The notes: generated from the letters alone by a model not told the origin. A DNA stretch of 64,000 bases from Xylanimonas cellulosilytica DSM 15894 (GCF_000024965.1 NC_013530.1:1488001-1552000); one strand, 5' to 3'. Positions 17,501 to 25,393 are shown, numbered from the stretch's first letter. Made by a program: numbers and translations.

Positions 17501-17901
17501 CGCTTGAGACCCGCGATCGTGATGATGCGGCCGAGCGTGCGGTACTGACCTGCGCCCTTGGACGGGGATACGTTGACCGAGTTCGGGTCCGGACGCCACG
17601 TCGCGGCCGCGTCGACGAAGCTCGGGCCCGCCTTCGCTTTCATCGCCGTATCGATCGTCGTGTAGTCGACGCCCGTCGCGACCAGGCCCTTGTACTGCCG
17701 GTCCGGGAGCTGGGCGGGCAGGTCGACGTCGTCGCCGTCCGCACGGTTCGGGACGTCGATGTGGATCATCTGCCATGCGGCCGGGAGGTCATCGTGCTCC
17801 CAGCCGGCCTGCTTGAGGCGGCGCAACAGGTCTTCGCGGATGATCCGCAGGGTCTTCCCGCCGGAACCGCCGACGCCCACGAGGAGGAACGGACGCAACA
17901 T
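14545..17901 (-). CDS. Tubulin/FtsZ-like GTPase (tubulin-like domain protein)
   Basis: This 1118-residue protein begins with a nucleotide-binding glycine loop (VGVGGSGGKTLRII, residues 8-21). It carries the tubulin signature TSIAGGTGAGSAIDV at residues 179-193, equivalent to the FtsZ GGGTGTG loop. The GTPase part covers roughly the first 400 residues; the remaining 700 are mostly helical and unlike FtsZ. Such long bacterial tubulin-like proteins have been linked by comparative genomics to VWA proteins and proposed membrane remodelling. It is preceded by AAAGGA and lies 57 bp after the VWA gene. No signal peptide or membrane helix is visible, so it should act in the cytoplasm. Polymerisation is inferred from the fold only. 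Confidence 0.85.
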   Translation of the reverse strand: MLRPFLLVGVGGSGGKTLRIIREDLLRRLKQAGWEHDDLPAAWQMIHIDVPNRADGDDVDLPAQLPDRQYKGLVATGVDYTTIDTAMKAKAGPSFVDAAATWRPDPNSVNVSPSKGAGQYRTLGRIITIAGLKRIDDAVQRARAALTGTDVVGEMQEVSRLLGGRAHASIGDPTVIVITSIAGGTGAGSAIDVCDVIRALPDKWANDSVGFLYAPDVFDHLPDEARRGVRANALGTLAEVLNGYWNTDGPSQATTALFETYGVTLSSTSRRSGPRYPFLVGAKNEHVTYKSQNDIYRAMGRSIASWVASEKLQDSFTAYLEAQWPATNNSIPDRLPLHAHGTETPFCAIGSARVGLGRDRFVEYASQHLARTVVMRIVEEHERSRRGPSDDRTSKQVIRDQATAIFPAFLERSKLDERGLERNDIIDELKAKNLRDQSAEFRARVTQDIAGFINARSKGGKKGVRLTELSMQVQGSVNDKQQAVLSTLHQATTEQAKHWVGTIQNHLQARTAALVGQCGGPVADAVLDLLKNELTFIRDELRQEAQNFRVWSQNEATKVTAKVGSASGAEITATSDPVLQDMIKSAVTSVICQYEAELRDLVMALIPDFVDGVLEPLKDAIRDAAERLAVQRSAAGSVVALWPQAVAIPARLLPAPNEFLLEEPSSYPTILAELIDRTVTASGSDGRREAELQVLLGTDDPTGDTQALVNAHQTWVPKNHNLAPDFGLIPRRAHFAVASSPDQILARAEAWLRKEGTAVGRYMTQGLRDYLTPENVPAAEHARRLARFEAKFIAALNASTPLVKVNPAVLVNVHGTDKVPYTSHFGEIPLPDNSPAKATVRRVLESRDEWREEVNKAFDDGNGGFIDVFTHLNAAFEPVVFDSLMKPIASDWGQKSMGADGRAEFWRWRRARPLTEFVPVSTTVLMSMVKGWFVARRLGHLDLTPATARIWVPETNTRAGYLADFPQVMLRSDPLNQSEGLAVVLESMMLALVQVNTRQSVDPINPYARLRTLGEGPTAFGNQLCQELQDWVLLGANARSTVRPTEATAEGRQKEVVNDLVAVRAKYREYFATIESQRKDPLDFPPMWDLRRLIDRALTELKHGVEALETTTGDTGWS

Positions 17902-17958
17902 CGGTAAGTCCTTTCACAGTGCTGGTGCGGCGTCGGCCCGCCGCGGTACGTGGTGCCG

Positions 17959-20715
17959 TCAGCCGAAGTAGTCGGGCGGACCGCCGGGGCTGGGGTGCCC
18001 ACCAGGGGCCGCCTCGGACAGTGGGGTGGTCGATGAGGAGGATCTCCCCTGATCGGGCATCGGTGCTGGGTCGCGGTCTGCGGCGAAGTAGTCCAGGGAC
18101 GGTGTGAAGCCCGGGGTGGGTGGCGCCAGGTTCGCGGCAGGCACCGGTGCCTCTGGTGCTGCTTCTCTCCGAGGCTTGCGCCGCTTCACGCGCGTCGGCG
18201 CGTCACGGACCTCAACCTGCGGGGCCGCGGCCTCGCTCACCGCCTGGCGGAGCGCCGCGGCGACGCTCTCCCAGTCGATCCGCTCCAGACCTGACCCGGT
18301 CCTCAGGTCCCGGTTGCGCTCCTCGACCTGAGCGTTGATCGCGCCGCCCTGGCCGTCGATGAAAACGACAAGCCAGGCGTCGATCGGCCCTTCGAGGTCG
18401 GTCTGCGTCGGGGACGCCACGAAGAACGGCTGGCGCGTCACCGCAAACTCGGTCGGCGCCCGGCGAGCGTCGAGCATCGGCTCGGTGCTCCCCACGGCCA
18501 CGGGCCCCTCGGGCGACGAGACGACTCCCGTGAACTGCTGGTATGGCCAGAACCGGGGGCCGCGGCGCGCGAAATCGATCCCGCCCTCGTCGAACGTCGC
18601 CGCCGTCCGCGGCGACACGTTCCGGAAGTCGTCGGTGCGCAACACGGGATCGCCCGCGGGCGCACCGACCCGCTGAACGCCGTCCGCCGTCAGGCGCACC
18701 GGGACCGAGGCGACCCGGACGTCGCCGCCGAGGCGGTAGCGGTCGGTGAGCGCCCGGCCGACCATCGCGACGATCCAGGCGACGAGGAGCGCGAGCACTG
18801 TGAACAGCGCAACGAGACCCCAACGCGCGGACTCGTCGACGGGGCGGAACAGCGACGCCGCCACGGGGACGCCCAGCTCGTGGACCTGGTCTGGCTCTGT
18901 TCCCTCGAACCGGACCGGGATCACGCCCTCGATCACGCCCTCGGCCGCCTCCGACGCAGTCAGGGTGACGGTGACGTCGCGTGATGCACCGGGGGCGACC
19001 GTCACGCAGCCGTCGGCGCCCGCGTCCGTCGCCACGGCCAACACCACGCCCTCGGGGGTCCGGTCCCAGACCGCGCCCGTCCCCAGGCACACCCGGGTGT
19101 CGCTGGCCCCGACCTGGTCCACCGGAACGCCGTGCACCGTCAGCGTCCCGCTCGCTGCTTCCTCGTGGTAGAACCGGCCAAGGTCCAGCGCCGACGGGGA
19201 CACGGTGGGGAACCCCACGGGGAGCGTCGTCGGAAGTTCGACCGTGCGGCTGGCCGGCCCGAGCGCGATCGCGTGCCCCGCGGTGACCGCCGTCGCAGTC
19301 AGGTCCACCCGGACCGACGTTCGACCACCGTCGCCCGTCAGGTCGACGACGAACGACGGGGCTCCGTCCGGGCCCGGCACGACCGCGACGGGCGTCCCTC
19401 CGACGCTCGCCCCCACGATCAGGTCGTCGTACCAGGCTGCGTCGTCGGGCACGCCGCCGCGCTCCGCAACCACGGTCACCGTGTTCGCCTGGCCCAGCAC
19501 CAGACCCTCCGCCGGGACCCGCGGCTCGATCACCGCACCCCAGAAGTAGAAGAGGTCGATGACGCGCACGGTCGTCGGAGCCGCCTCCACAACCCAGGTC
19601 CCCGCCATCGCGCTGGGTTCGCCGCGGACGTCGACGACGTACAGCCCGTCCGAGCCCGACGACGTCACCGTCGCCCCAGAAATCCTGCCCCCAGACGCGC
19701 GAGCGTCCACGGTGCTCCCTGCGGGCGCGGCCAGCGAGATCGGGGCCTCATCGAGTGCCTCGAGGATCAGCCGGAACCCGCCGACGGCGGAGTCGACCGG
19801 GATCTCGAGCGTCCCGTCCGTGTTGTCGAGCGACGGGCCGGCGGTCGCACCCTCGATGAGTGCCCCGGCCCCGGAGAACAAGGCACGCAACTGACCCGGG
19901 TCCGACGCCATGAGATACGCCCCGGCGGCCCCACCGCTCACGGCCGGGTCGGTGCCGCACGAACTTCCCGTGCCCTCGGCGACGGCCTGCAGACGCTCGT
20001 GGTCCTTGGGTGAGACGAAGTGCTGGTGGCCCTCGGGAACCTGCTGGTTGAACAGGGCCATCGCAATGACGTGAGTACCCGCCTCACGCAACGAGTCGAC
20101 GATGCCGCCATGCGTGCAGACCTCCGCACGCGCGGCCTCGGTGGCTGCCCCGACCGGGTCGGGGAAGTCGACGTCGAGCGCACCGTCCGTGAACCACAGC
20201 ACGACCGAGCATGTCGGGCCAGGCACCGCCGCCGCGCGCTCGTCGATCGACTGCTGGGCACGTGACAGCGCGAGCCGGTAGTCGGTCTGCTGCTCCATCT
20301 GGCCGCCACCGCGGTTGCGGAGGTACTCGCCGACCGCCGACCGCAAGGCGTCGCCGTGGGCGCCCGACGGACTGCCCCACCCGACGCGCTCGGTGTACAC
20401 CTTGCCAAATGTGGCCAGGTTCGCCTCGACCTCGACCCCGTCTCCCGCCACCTCGAGGCCGCCGAGCGAGTCCAGGATCGCCCCGACGGCCGACGCGCGC
20501 AGGTTCTCGGGGTCGTGGGACTGTAACGAGCCGGAGTCGTCGACGACGATCGCTGCGAGCAGGCGCCCGTTCTCCGCGACACACCCGGCCACCTGGGAGA
20601 AGGCCTCGGCCCCGGCCGGGCTCAGCGGCTCCGTGGCGGCCGACGCCGGCGCCGCGGCGAGCACAGCGACGACGAGCGCGACGAAGGCAGCGAACGCCGC
20701 GATCCGCCGCCTCAC
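17959..20715 (-). CDS. Secreted, membrane-anchored von Willebrand A domain protein
   Basis: This 918-residue protein has a signal peptide (about 1-27, RRRIAAFAAF...ASA). A VWA domain follows with the MIDAS motif DDSGS at residues 59-63 and the acidic loop WFTDGALDVDFPD, so metal-dependent ligand binding outside the cell is likely. Beta-rich domains follow, then one membrane helix (about 629-650) and a 270-residue cytoplasmic tail rich in basic residues and proline. The tail contains SLDYFAAD and ends in PPDYFG. The frame opens at 20775, but GTG 20715 overlaps the preceding stop (GTGA), has GGAG upstream and starts exactly at the signal peptide. It is second in the tubulin-like operon. Confidence 0.85.
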   Translation of the reverse strand: MRRRIAAFAAFVALVVAVLAAAPASAATEPLSPAGAEAFSQVAGCVAENGRLLAAIVVDDSGSLQSHDPENLRASAVGAILDSLGGLEVAGDGVEVEANLATFGKVYTERVGWGSPSGAHGDALRSAVGEYLRNRGGGQMEQQTDYRLALSRAQQSIDERAAAVPGPTCSVVLWFTDGALDVDFPDPVGAATEAARAEVCTHGGIVDSLREAGTHVIAMALFNQQVPEGHQHFVSPKDHERLQAVAEGTGSSCGTDPAVSGGAAGAYLMASDPGQLRALFSGAGALIEGATAGPSLDNTDGTLEIPVDSAVGGFRLILEALDEAPISLAAPAGSTVDARASGGRISGATVTSSGSDGLYVVDVRGEPSAMAGTWVVEAAPTTVRVIDLFYFWGAVIEPRVPAEGLVLGQANTVTVVAERGGVPDDAAWYDDLIVGASVGGTPVAVVPGPDGAPSFVVDLTGDGGRTSVRVDLTATAVTAGHAIALGPASRTVELPTTLPVGFPTVSPSALDLGRFYHEEAASGTLTVHGVPVDQVGASDTRVCLGTGAVWDRTPEGVVLAVATDAGADGCVTVAPGASRDVTVTLTASEAAEGVIEGVIPVRFEGTEPDQVHELGVPVAASLFRPVDESARWGLVALFTVLALLVAWIVAMVGRALTDRYRLGGDVRVASVPVRLTADGVQRVGAPAGDPVLRTDDFRNVSPRTAATFDEGGIDFARRGPRFWPYQQFTGVVSSPEGPVAVGSTEPMLDARRAPTEFAVTRQPFFVASPTQTDLEGPIDAWLVVFIDGQGGAINAQVEERNRDLRTGSGLERIDWESVAAALRQAVSEAAAPQVEVRDAPTRVKRRKPRREAAPEAPVPAANLAPPTPGFTPSLDYFAADRDPAPMPDQGRSSSSTTPLSEAAPGGHPSPGGPPDYFG

Positions 20716-21101
20716 TTGGCGAGCTCCGTCGCTACCGCGAAGGCCGAGACCAAGCCCGCGACCAGTCCGATCCACATGCTCGCGGACGCGAGCGTTCCAG
20801 CGTCGAGGCCCAGGACGCGTCGGCGGCGTGCGCCGACCTGGCGGGCTCGCGTGTCGAGGGCGCGGTGAACATTCCAGGCTATCGAGACGAGCATGGCGCC
20901 GATCACGAAGCCGAGGACACCGGCCGTCGTCCGATGCCCGGCATCATCCGCCGTCAGACCGATCACCGCAGCGATGCCTGCGAGCGCGGCACCGCATGTG
21001 GCGGCGAGAGCCGGCCATGACGGACTCTGGTGGGGTGTGACCGGCACTGTGAGCGACCCAGAAAAGTACCCAGGTTCGCTCAAGGTGTCCTCCGTCAACA
21101 T
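20712..21101 (-). CDS. Small three-helix membrane protein, first gene of tubulin-like operon
   Basis: A 129-residue protein with three predicted membrane helices (about 29-51, 59-82, 104-126). The very basic loop RALDTRARQVGARRRRVLG between helices 2 and 3 should be cytoplasmic, which also puts the N terminus inside. That N terminus carries EPGYFSG (residues 9-15), resembling the PPDYFG motif of the VWA and HNH proteins. The stop overlaps the GTG of the VWA gene. ATG 21101 lacks a Shine-Dalgarno; TTG 21083, six codons later, has GGAGG five bases upstream and may be the real start, keeping the motif. No family recognised. Confidence 0.7.
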   Translation of the reverse strand: MLTEDTLSEPGYFSGSLTVPVTPHQSPSWPALAATCGAALAGIAAVIGLTADDAGHRTTAGVLGFVIGAMLVSIAWNVHRALDTRARQVGARRRRVLGLDAGTLASASMWIGLVAGLVSAFAVATELAK

Positions 21102-21123
21102 TGGCTGTGAACAGGTAGTCGGC

Positions 21124-21141
21124 CCTGGTCAGTAGACCAGG
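21124..21141. promoter_or_regulatory. Perfect inverted repeat before the tubulin-like operon
   Basis: CCTGGTC and GACCAGG flank AGTA, a perfect 7-bp inverted repeat whose nearer end is 22 bp before the first start codon of the reverse-strand operon. Position and symmetry fit an operator for a dimeric regulator at or just after the transcription start. No regulator gene is adjacent. A short mRNA 5' hairpin is the alternative. Confidence 0.4.
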
Positions 21142-21261
21142 ATGTGCTGCCCACCAGCGGCGGTGGCGCTCGGCGATCCTGCCAGGGCACACGGGCTCTG
21201 TGGGTTCGGGCATTTCGCGCAAGTCCGCCTTGCCCGTGCAAAATCCCCTGCTGAACAGGGC

Positions 21262-21283
21262 GTTCACCCGGTAGTTCACCCGG
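21262..21283. repeat. 10-bp direct repeat in operon upstream region
   Basis: GTTCACCCGG occurs twice, separated by TA, giving a 12-bp period close to one helical turn. Together with the inverted repeat at 21124-21141 it lies in the 298 gene-free bases before the tubulin-like operon, which otherwise hold no recognisable gene. Tandem same-face sites suggest cooperative binding of an activator, but this is only positional inference. Confidence 0.35.
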
Positions 21284-21399
21284 GCTGCTGTCCGACAGGA
21301 GTCGCAGCAGCACGGCAGAAGGTGGACCTCAGGGGGAGTGGTGGGCCGTCCCGTCGGCTCTGCTCAGCGTCCAGCTCGCAGGGAACGAGGATCGAGCGG

Positions 21400-22032
21400 T
21401 CAGAGAGCCGACTCGAACGCCGCGCGCAGAACGTGTTGAGGCTCCGCGTCGTCGGAGGCGAGAACTACCCCGGCTGCGATGACCCGCCACCATCCGGCGC
21501 CCGTAGGCAGGACGATCACCGTTCCGTCGAGCACGTCGGGGTCGACGTGGTGGGCGGTGGCGACGTCATCGACCACCCGCTTGCAGACCGTCCAGGGTAT
21601 GGACTCCAGGCGCGGGCGGGTGCGGGCGCGACTCGCGTCGCGGAACAGCTCCCTGCAGGCGCGCTGCAGTGCGGGTGTGCCGGCGAGGGCGGCGAACTCG
21701 TCATCGGGGCCGCCGACCGCTGTGCGTCGTGCGAGGTCGTCGCGCGCCCAACGCCGCCAGTCCGCGCCGATCCCGTGCGAGGCCGGGTTGCGGTGCGCGT
21801 CGACCCGCTGCGCCATGAGCGTCCGCCACCAGCCCAGCCAGTCGCGTCCGATGGCGGAGGTGTCCTCGCCGGCGAGCACGTCCGATGGAGGCGGCGGCAC
21901 CGCCAACGACGGCGGGACGTCGTCATCGGCGTCGACAACCATGCCAGCGGCGTCACGGATCCACAGCGTGGCGCTGAGCATCGGGTCGTCGCCCACGCTC
22001 AACCGCCAGGACGGTCGCCCTGCTACCTGCAT
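21400..22032 (-). CDS. Hypothetical protein with a decayed paralogue at 10.4 kb
   Basis: This 210-residue soluble protein contains DDPMLSATLWIRDAAGMVVDADDDVPPSLAV, then a tryptophan-rich segment (DWLGWWRTLMAQRVDAHRNP) and a helical C-terminal half. I recognise no family or catalytic motif. A truncated, stop-containing copy lies at 10358-10556 in the same orientation, so the tubulin-like operon sits between two copies. I start at ATG 22032; an in-frame GTG at 22062 adds ten residues and neither has a good ribosome site. Confidence 0.65.
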   Translation of the reverse strand: MQVAGRPSWRLSVGDDPMLSATLWIRDAAGMVVDADDDVPPSLAVPPPPSDVLAGEDTSAIGRDWLGWWRTLMAQRVDAHRNPASHGIGADWRRWARDDLARRTAVGGPDDEFAALAGTPALQRACRELFRDASRARTRPRLESIPWTVCKRVVDDVATAHHVDPDVLDGTVIVLPTGAGWWRVIAAGVVLASDDAEPQHVLRAAFESAL

Positions 22033-22145
22033 GGATCGGGTGTACCTGGCCCCGCGCGCCACGGCAAGTGGTCAACAGCGGGCGTGTGTGACGGGCGCTT
22101 GGCGGCAGGCCGGGTGGTCGATGAACCGTCGGCGCTCGATGCGAG

Positions 22146-22760
22146 CTAGGGGAGGGGCGGCTGCGCCGAGTGTCCGAGTACCGATCGGATGAGGTCGGAG
22201 AACGCTTGGAGCGCGTGCTCCGGATCGAGGCCACCCTCACGGCGCAGCAGTCGCCAGGTCGCGATGTCGCAGACGGCGACCAGTTGCGCCATCCGGATCG
22301 CGCGAGCGTCGGCTGACAGTGTGGGGTCCAGGTGTGGGCGGAGGGCGCGATCGAGCCACGCGAGGTAGTCCGCTCGGCCCCGGGCAACGACCTCGGCGAG
22401 CCCTTCGACGAGGTGGACCTCGGCGAACAGCTTCGCCATCGCGTCCCCGAAGCGTTCATACGTCTCACAGAGCGCCGCGATGACCCCGTCGAGAGGTCCG
22501 TCGGCGACCTCGGCGGTCTGCAGCAAGCTGATGATCGCGGCTGACGCTTCGGTCGTGGCGACCATCAGTCCGGCCTTGCCGCCGAAGTGGCGGATCACTG
22601 TCTGCCCGGTGACTCCCGCACGCGCCGCGATGTCATCGATCCGGATGTCCGGATACGGCGTGGCAGGGAAGACGTCGAGCATCGCAGCGATGATGCGTCG
22701 CCGGGTCTCCTCTCTCGCGGCCGCCCGGTTCGACATGTCGTACTTGCGGCGCCGATTCAT
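22146..22760 (-). CDS. TetR family transcriptional repressor
   Basis: This 204-residue protein has the TetR N-terminal helix-turn-helix (about residues 18-62: RRRIIAAMLDVF...IDDIAARAGVTGQTVIRHFGGKAGL) and a helical ligand-binding C-terminal domain. It is divergent from the hydrolase-like gene, only 20 bp between start codons. The GTTAC-G-GTAAC palindrome between them is the obvious operator, so it should repress both genes. No ribosome site exists; TACCGT 7 nt before ATG 22760 suggests a leaderless mRNA. The ligand is unknown; the hydrolase-like neighbour may bind or report it. Confidence 0.88.
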   Translation of the reverse strand: MNRRRKYDMSNRAAAREETRRRIIAAMLDVFPATPYPDIRIDDIAARAGVTGQTVIRHFGGKAGLMVATTEASAAIISLLQTAEVADGPLDGVIAALCETYERFGDAMAKLFAEVHLVEGLAEVVARGRADYLAWLDRALRPHLDPTLSADARAIRMAQLVAVCDIATWRLLRREGGLDPEHALQAFSDLIRSVLGHSAQPPLP

Positions 22761-22764
22761 GTCG

Positions 22765-22775
22765 GTTACGGTAAC
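22765..22775. promoter_or_regulatory. Palindromic TetR operator overlapping two divergent -10 boxes
   Basis: GTTAC and GTAAC surround a single G in the 20-bp gap between a TetR gene and a hydrolase-like gene. The palindrome contains TACGGT (22767-22772, forward) 8 nt before ATG 22781, and TACCGT (22768-22773, reverse) 7 nt before ATG 22760. One bound dimer would therefore block both leaderless promoters. The -10 assignments follow the TAnnnT rule; no experimental start sites are available. Confidence 0.6.
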
Positions 22776-22780
22776 AGCAA

Positions 22781-23614
22781 ATGGCTGCCACGTTCGACGA
22801 GTCGACACGGCGCGTCGCGACGCGTCTGGGGCACCTGCACGTTCGGATCGTCGGCCAAGGTCCGACTGCCGTGCTCTGGCCGTCGATGTTCGTCGACACG
22901 CACACGTTCGACCCGCTCATCCCGTACCTGGCCGAGGTCCGGAGCCTCGTCCTCATCGACCCGCCCGGGCTCGGCAAGAGCGACCCGCTGACCCGCGCGA
23001 CGTCGATGAACGAGGTCGCGGACGCAGCACGCGACGCATTCGGTGAGCTCGGCATCGACGGTCCGGTCGACTTCGTCGGCAACGCCTACGGCGGGCATCT
23101 CGGATACAAGCTGGCCCGCGACCATGACTCCCTGCGGAGCCTCGTCGCGATCAGCGCGCCCCCGGAACCGAACCCGCCGAGCATCATCAGGATGACGAGG
23201 CTGAGCCTGCTGCTCATGGCGATCGTCGGCCGAGGGCCGCTCCTCAAGCCTGTCGGCGCGAAGCTGCTCACCGCCGCGTCCGTGCGGGACCCGGACATCT
23301 GGCGGGTCTTCCGGAAGGGCTTTCTCGCCCCCACGCGGCGGAGCCTCGCGAACGCGACCCGCTCCGTGGTCCTGCGCCGCGCCGATGTGCGTGGCGAGCT
23401 CGGCGACATCGTCGTGCCGTCCCTCTATGTCGCCTCGGACCAGCGCGGCGAGTGGGCTCCGGAGGCCGCCGAGCGTGCAGCGGCGATGACGCCCGGGGCG
23501 AGGCTGGCCGTCGTCACCGGGGCGAGCACCCTCGTCCCGCTCGAACAGCCCGAGGCGCTCGCCCGGCTCATCCTCGACTTCTGGGCCACCCTGGGACGCG
23601 AACGGTCGGCATGA
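22781..23614 (+). CDS. Alpha/beta-hydrolase fold protein lacking nucleophile and histidine
   Basis: This 277-residue protein has the alpha/beta-hydrolase fold, but the nucleophile elbow reads VGNAYGG: alanine 102 replaces the catalytic serine, a single-base change from the usual GNSYGG. The usual catalytic histidine is also lost: GAST near residue 250 stands where relatives have GAGH before the conserved LEQPE. An acidic residue in YVASDQRGEW remains. I infer a non-hydrolytic protein, perhaps a ligand-binding partner, as known for a few plant hormone receptors of this fold. It is divergent from a TetR regulator and probably leaderless. No signal peptide or membrane segment is visible. Confidence 0.85.
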   Translation: MAATFDESTRRVATRLGHLHVRIVGQGPTAVLWPSMFVDTHTFDPLIPYLAEVRSLVLIDPPGLGKSDPLTRATSMNEVADAARDAFGELGIDGPVDFVGNAYGGHLGYKLARDHDSLRSLVAISAPPEPNPPSIIRMTRLSLLLMAIVGRGPLLKPVGAKLLTAASVRDPDIWRVFRKGFLAPTRRSLANATRSVVLRRADVRGELGDIVVPSLYVASDQRGEWAPEAAERAAAMTPGARLAVVTGASTLVPLEQPEALARLILDFWATLGRERSA

Positions 23615-23632
23615 GCATGGTGAGCGCTCGGA

Positions 23633-23687
23633 TCACCCCGCGTTCGCGGTGACCGACGTTAGCGGTCCGACCACGAACGCGGGGTGA
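23633..23687. terminator. Inverted repeat between convergent genes (bidirectional terminator)
   Basis: TCACCCCGCGTTCG (23633-23646) pairs perfectly with CGAACGCGGGGTGA (23674-23687) across a 27-base loop, between the convergent 3' ends at 23614 and 23744. There is no T-run, typical of high-GC actinobacterial terminators. Confidence 0.55.
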
Positions 23688-23698
23688 GTCCGATCTCC

Positions 23699-23718
23699 GG
23701 CCCGGTGTCAGCCGGGCC
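23699..23718. terminator. Second hairpin between the same convergent genes
   Basis: GGCCCGG and CCGGGCC enclose TGTCAG, a compact GC-rich hairpin 25 bp beyond the reverse-strand hydrolase stop. It would serve that gene better than the larger inverted repeat next to it. Confidence 0.45.
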
Positions 23719-23743
23719 GACCGGGTGGGGCGACCGGGTGAGG

Positions 23744-24637
<894 letters not shown>

Positions 24638-24644
24638 CTACTCT

Positions 24645-24662
24645 AGAGAACGATGGTTCTCC
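24645..24662. promoter_or_regulatory. Second, imperfect TetR operator
   Basis: AGAGAACGATGGTTCTCC repeats the core of the 24609-24628 palindrome with mismatches at the outer and central pairs. It lies closer to the TetR gene and likely serves autoregulation. Confidence 0.65.
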
Positions 24663-24690
24663 CTGCAAGGGGAGAGGAAGGTGTATCAAC

Positions 24691-25257
24691 GTGGACGACG
24701 CGATGGCGCGAGGTCGGGTAGTGACGGCGGCCGACAGGCTCTTCTACGCGCACGGGGTGCACGCCGTCGGGATGGACGCGGTGCGCGCCGCGGCAGAGGT
24801 CTCGCTCAAGCGCATCTACCAGCTCTTCCCGTCCAAGGACGACCTGGTGATCGGCGTCCTGCACCACCGGACCGAGCAGTGGACCACGGGCCTCGAGGCG
24901 GCGGTGGGCGCCGCGACGACCCCGCGGGGGCGCCTGCTCGCCGTCTTCGACTACCTCGACGCGTGGTTCCGCGAGGACGACTTCCGCGGCTGTGCCTTCA
25001 TCAACTCGTTCGGCGAGCTAGGCGCGTCGTCACCCGCCGTGGCCGACGTCGTCCGGACCCAGAAGGCCACCTTCCAGGCGCAGCTGCGCGAGCGGGCACG
25101 CGCGGCCGGGCTGCCTGACGCCGTCGGCGCGCAGCTGGCGATCCTGGCGGAGGGGGCGCAGACGACCGCAGCGATCTCCGGCGACCCGGCGGCGGCCGGC
25201 CAGGCCCGCGACGCCGCCGAGCTTCTCATCGACGCGGCGCTCGCGCGGAGGGTGTGA
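24691..25257 (+). CDS. TetR family transcriptional regulator
   Basis: This 188-residue regulator has an N-terminal helix-turn-helix (about 8-52: VVTAADRLFYAHGVHAVGMDAVRAAAEVSLKRIYQLFPSKDDL) and a TetR_C ligand domain with GCAFINSFGEL, common in regulators of hydrolases and stress enzymes. Start GTG 24691 follows a purine-rich GGAGAGGAAGG run. Divergence from the chloroperoxidase-like gene and the two palindromes between them indicate it represses that gene and itself. Confidence 0.87.
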   Translation: MDDAMARGRVVTAADRLFYAHGVHAVGMDAVRAAAEVSLKRIYQLFPSKDDLVIGVLHHRTEQWTTGLEAAVGAATTPRGRLLAVFDYLDAWFREDDFRGCAFINSFGELGASSPAVADVVRTQKATFQAQLRERARAAGLPDAVGAQLAILAEGAQTTAAISGDPAAAGQARDAAELLIDAALARRV

Positions 25258-25393
25258 GCGACGGCCGCGGATCGCCCCGGGCGGATGGAGAGGTTCCCCC
25301 GGCTCCCTCTCATCATTGACCCTCGTGGTGACCGTACGTACCGTGAAGGAGGCCAGGCGGCCGACAGCCGGCCGACTCGCCGTGGAGGCGGCC

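Noticed and set aside
21142-21399. Reverse frame MNYRVNALFSRG... overlapping the operon start as a possible extra gene
   Set aside because: No ribosome site, overlaps the well-supported 129-residue membrane protein and lacks any recognisable feature.
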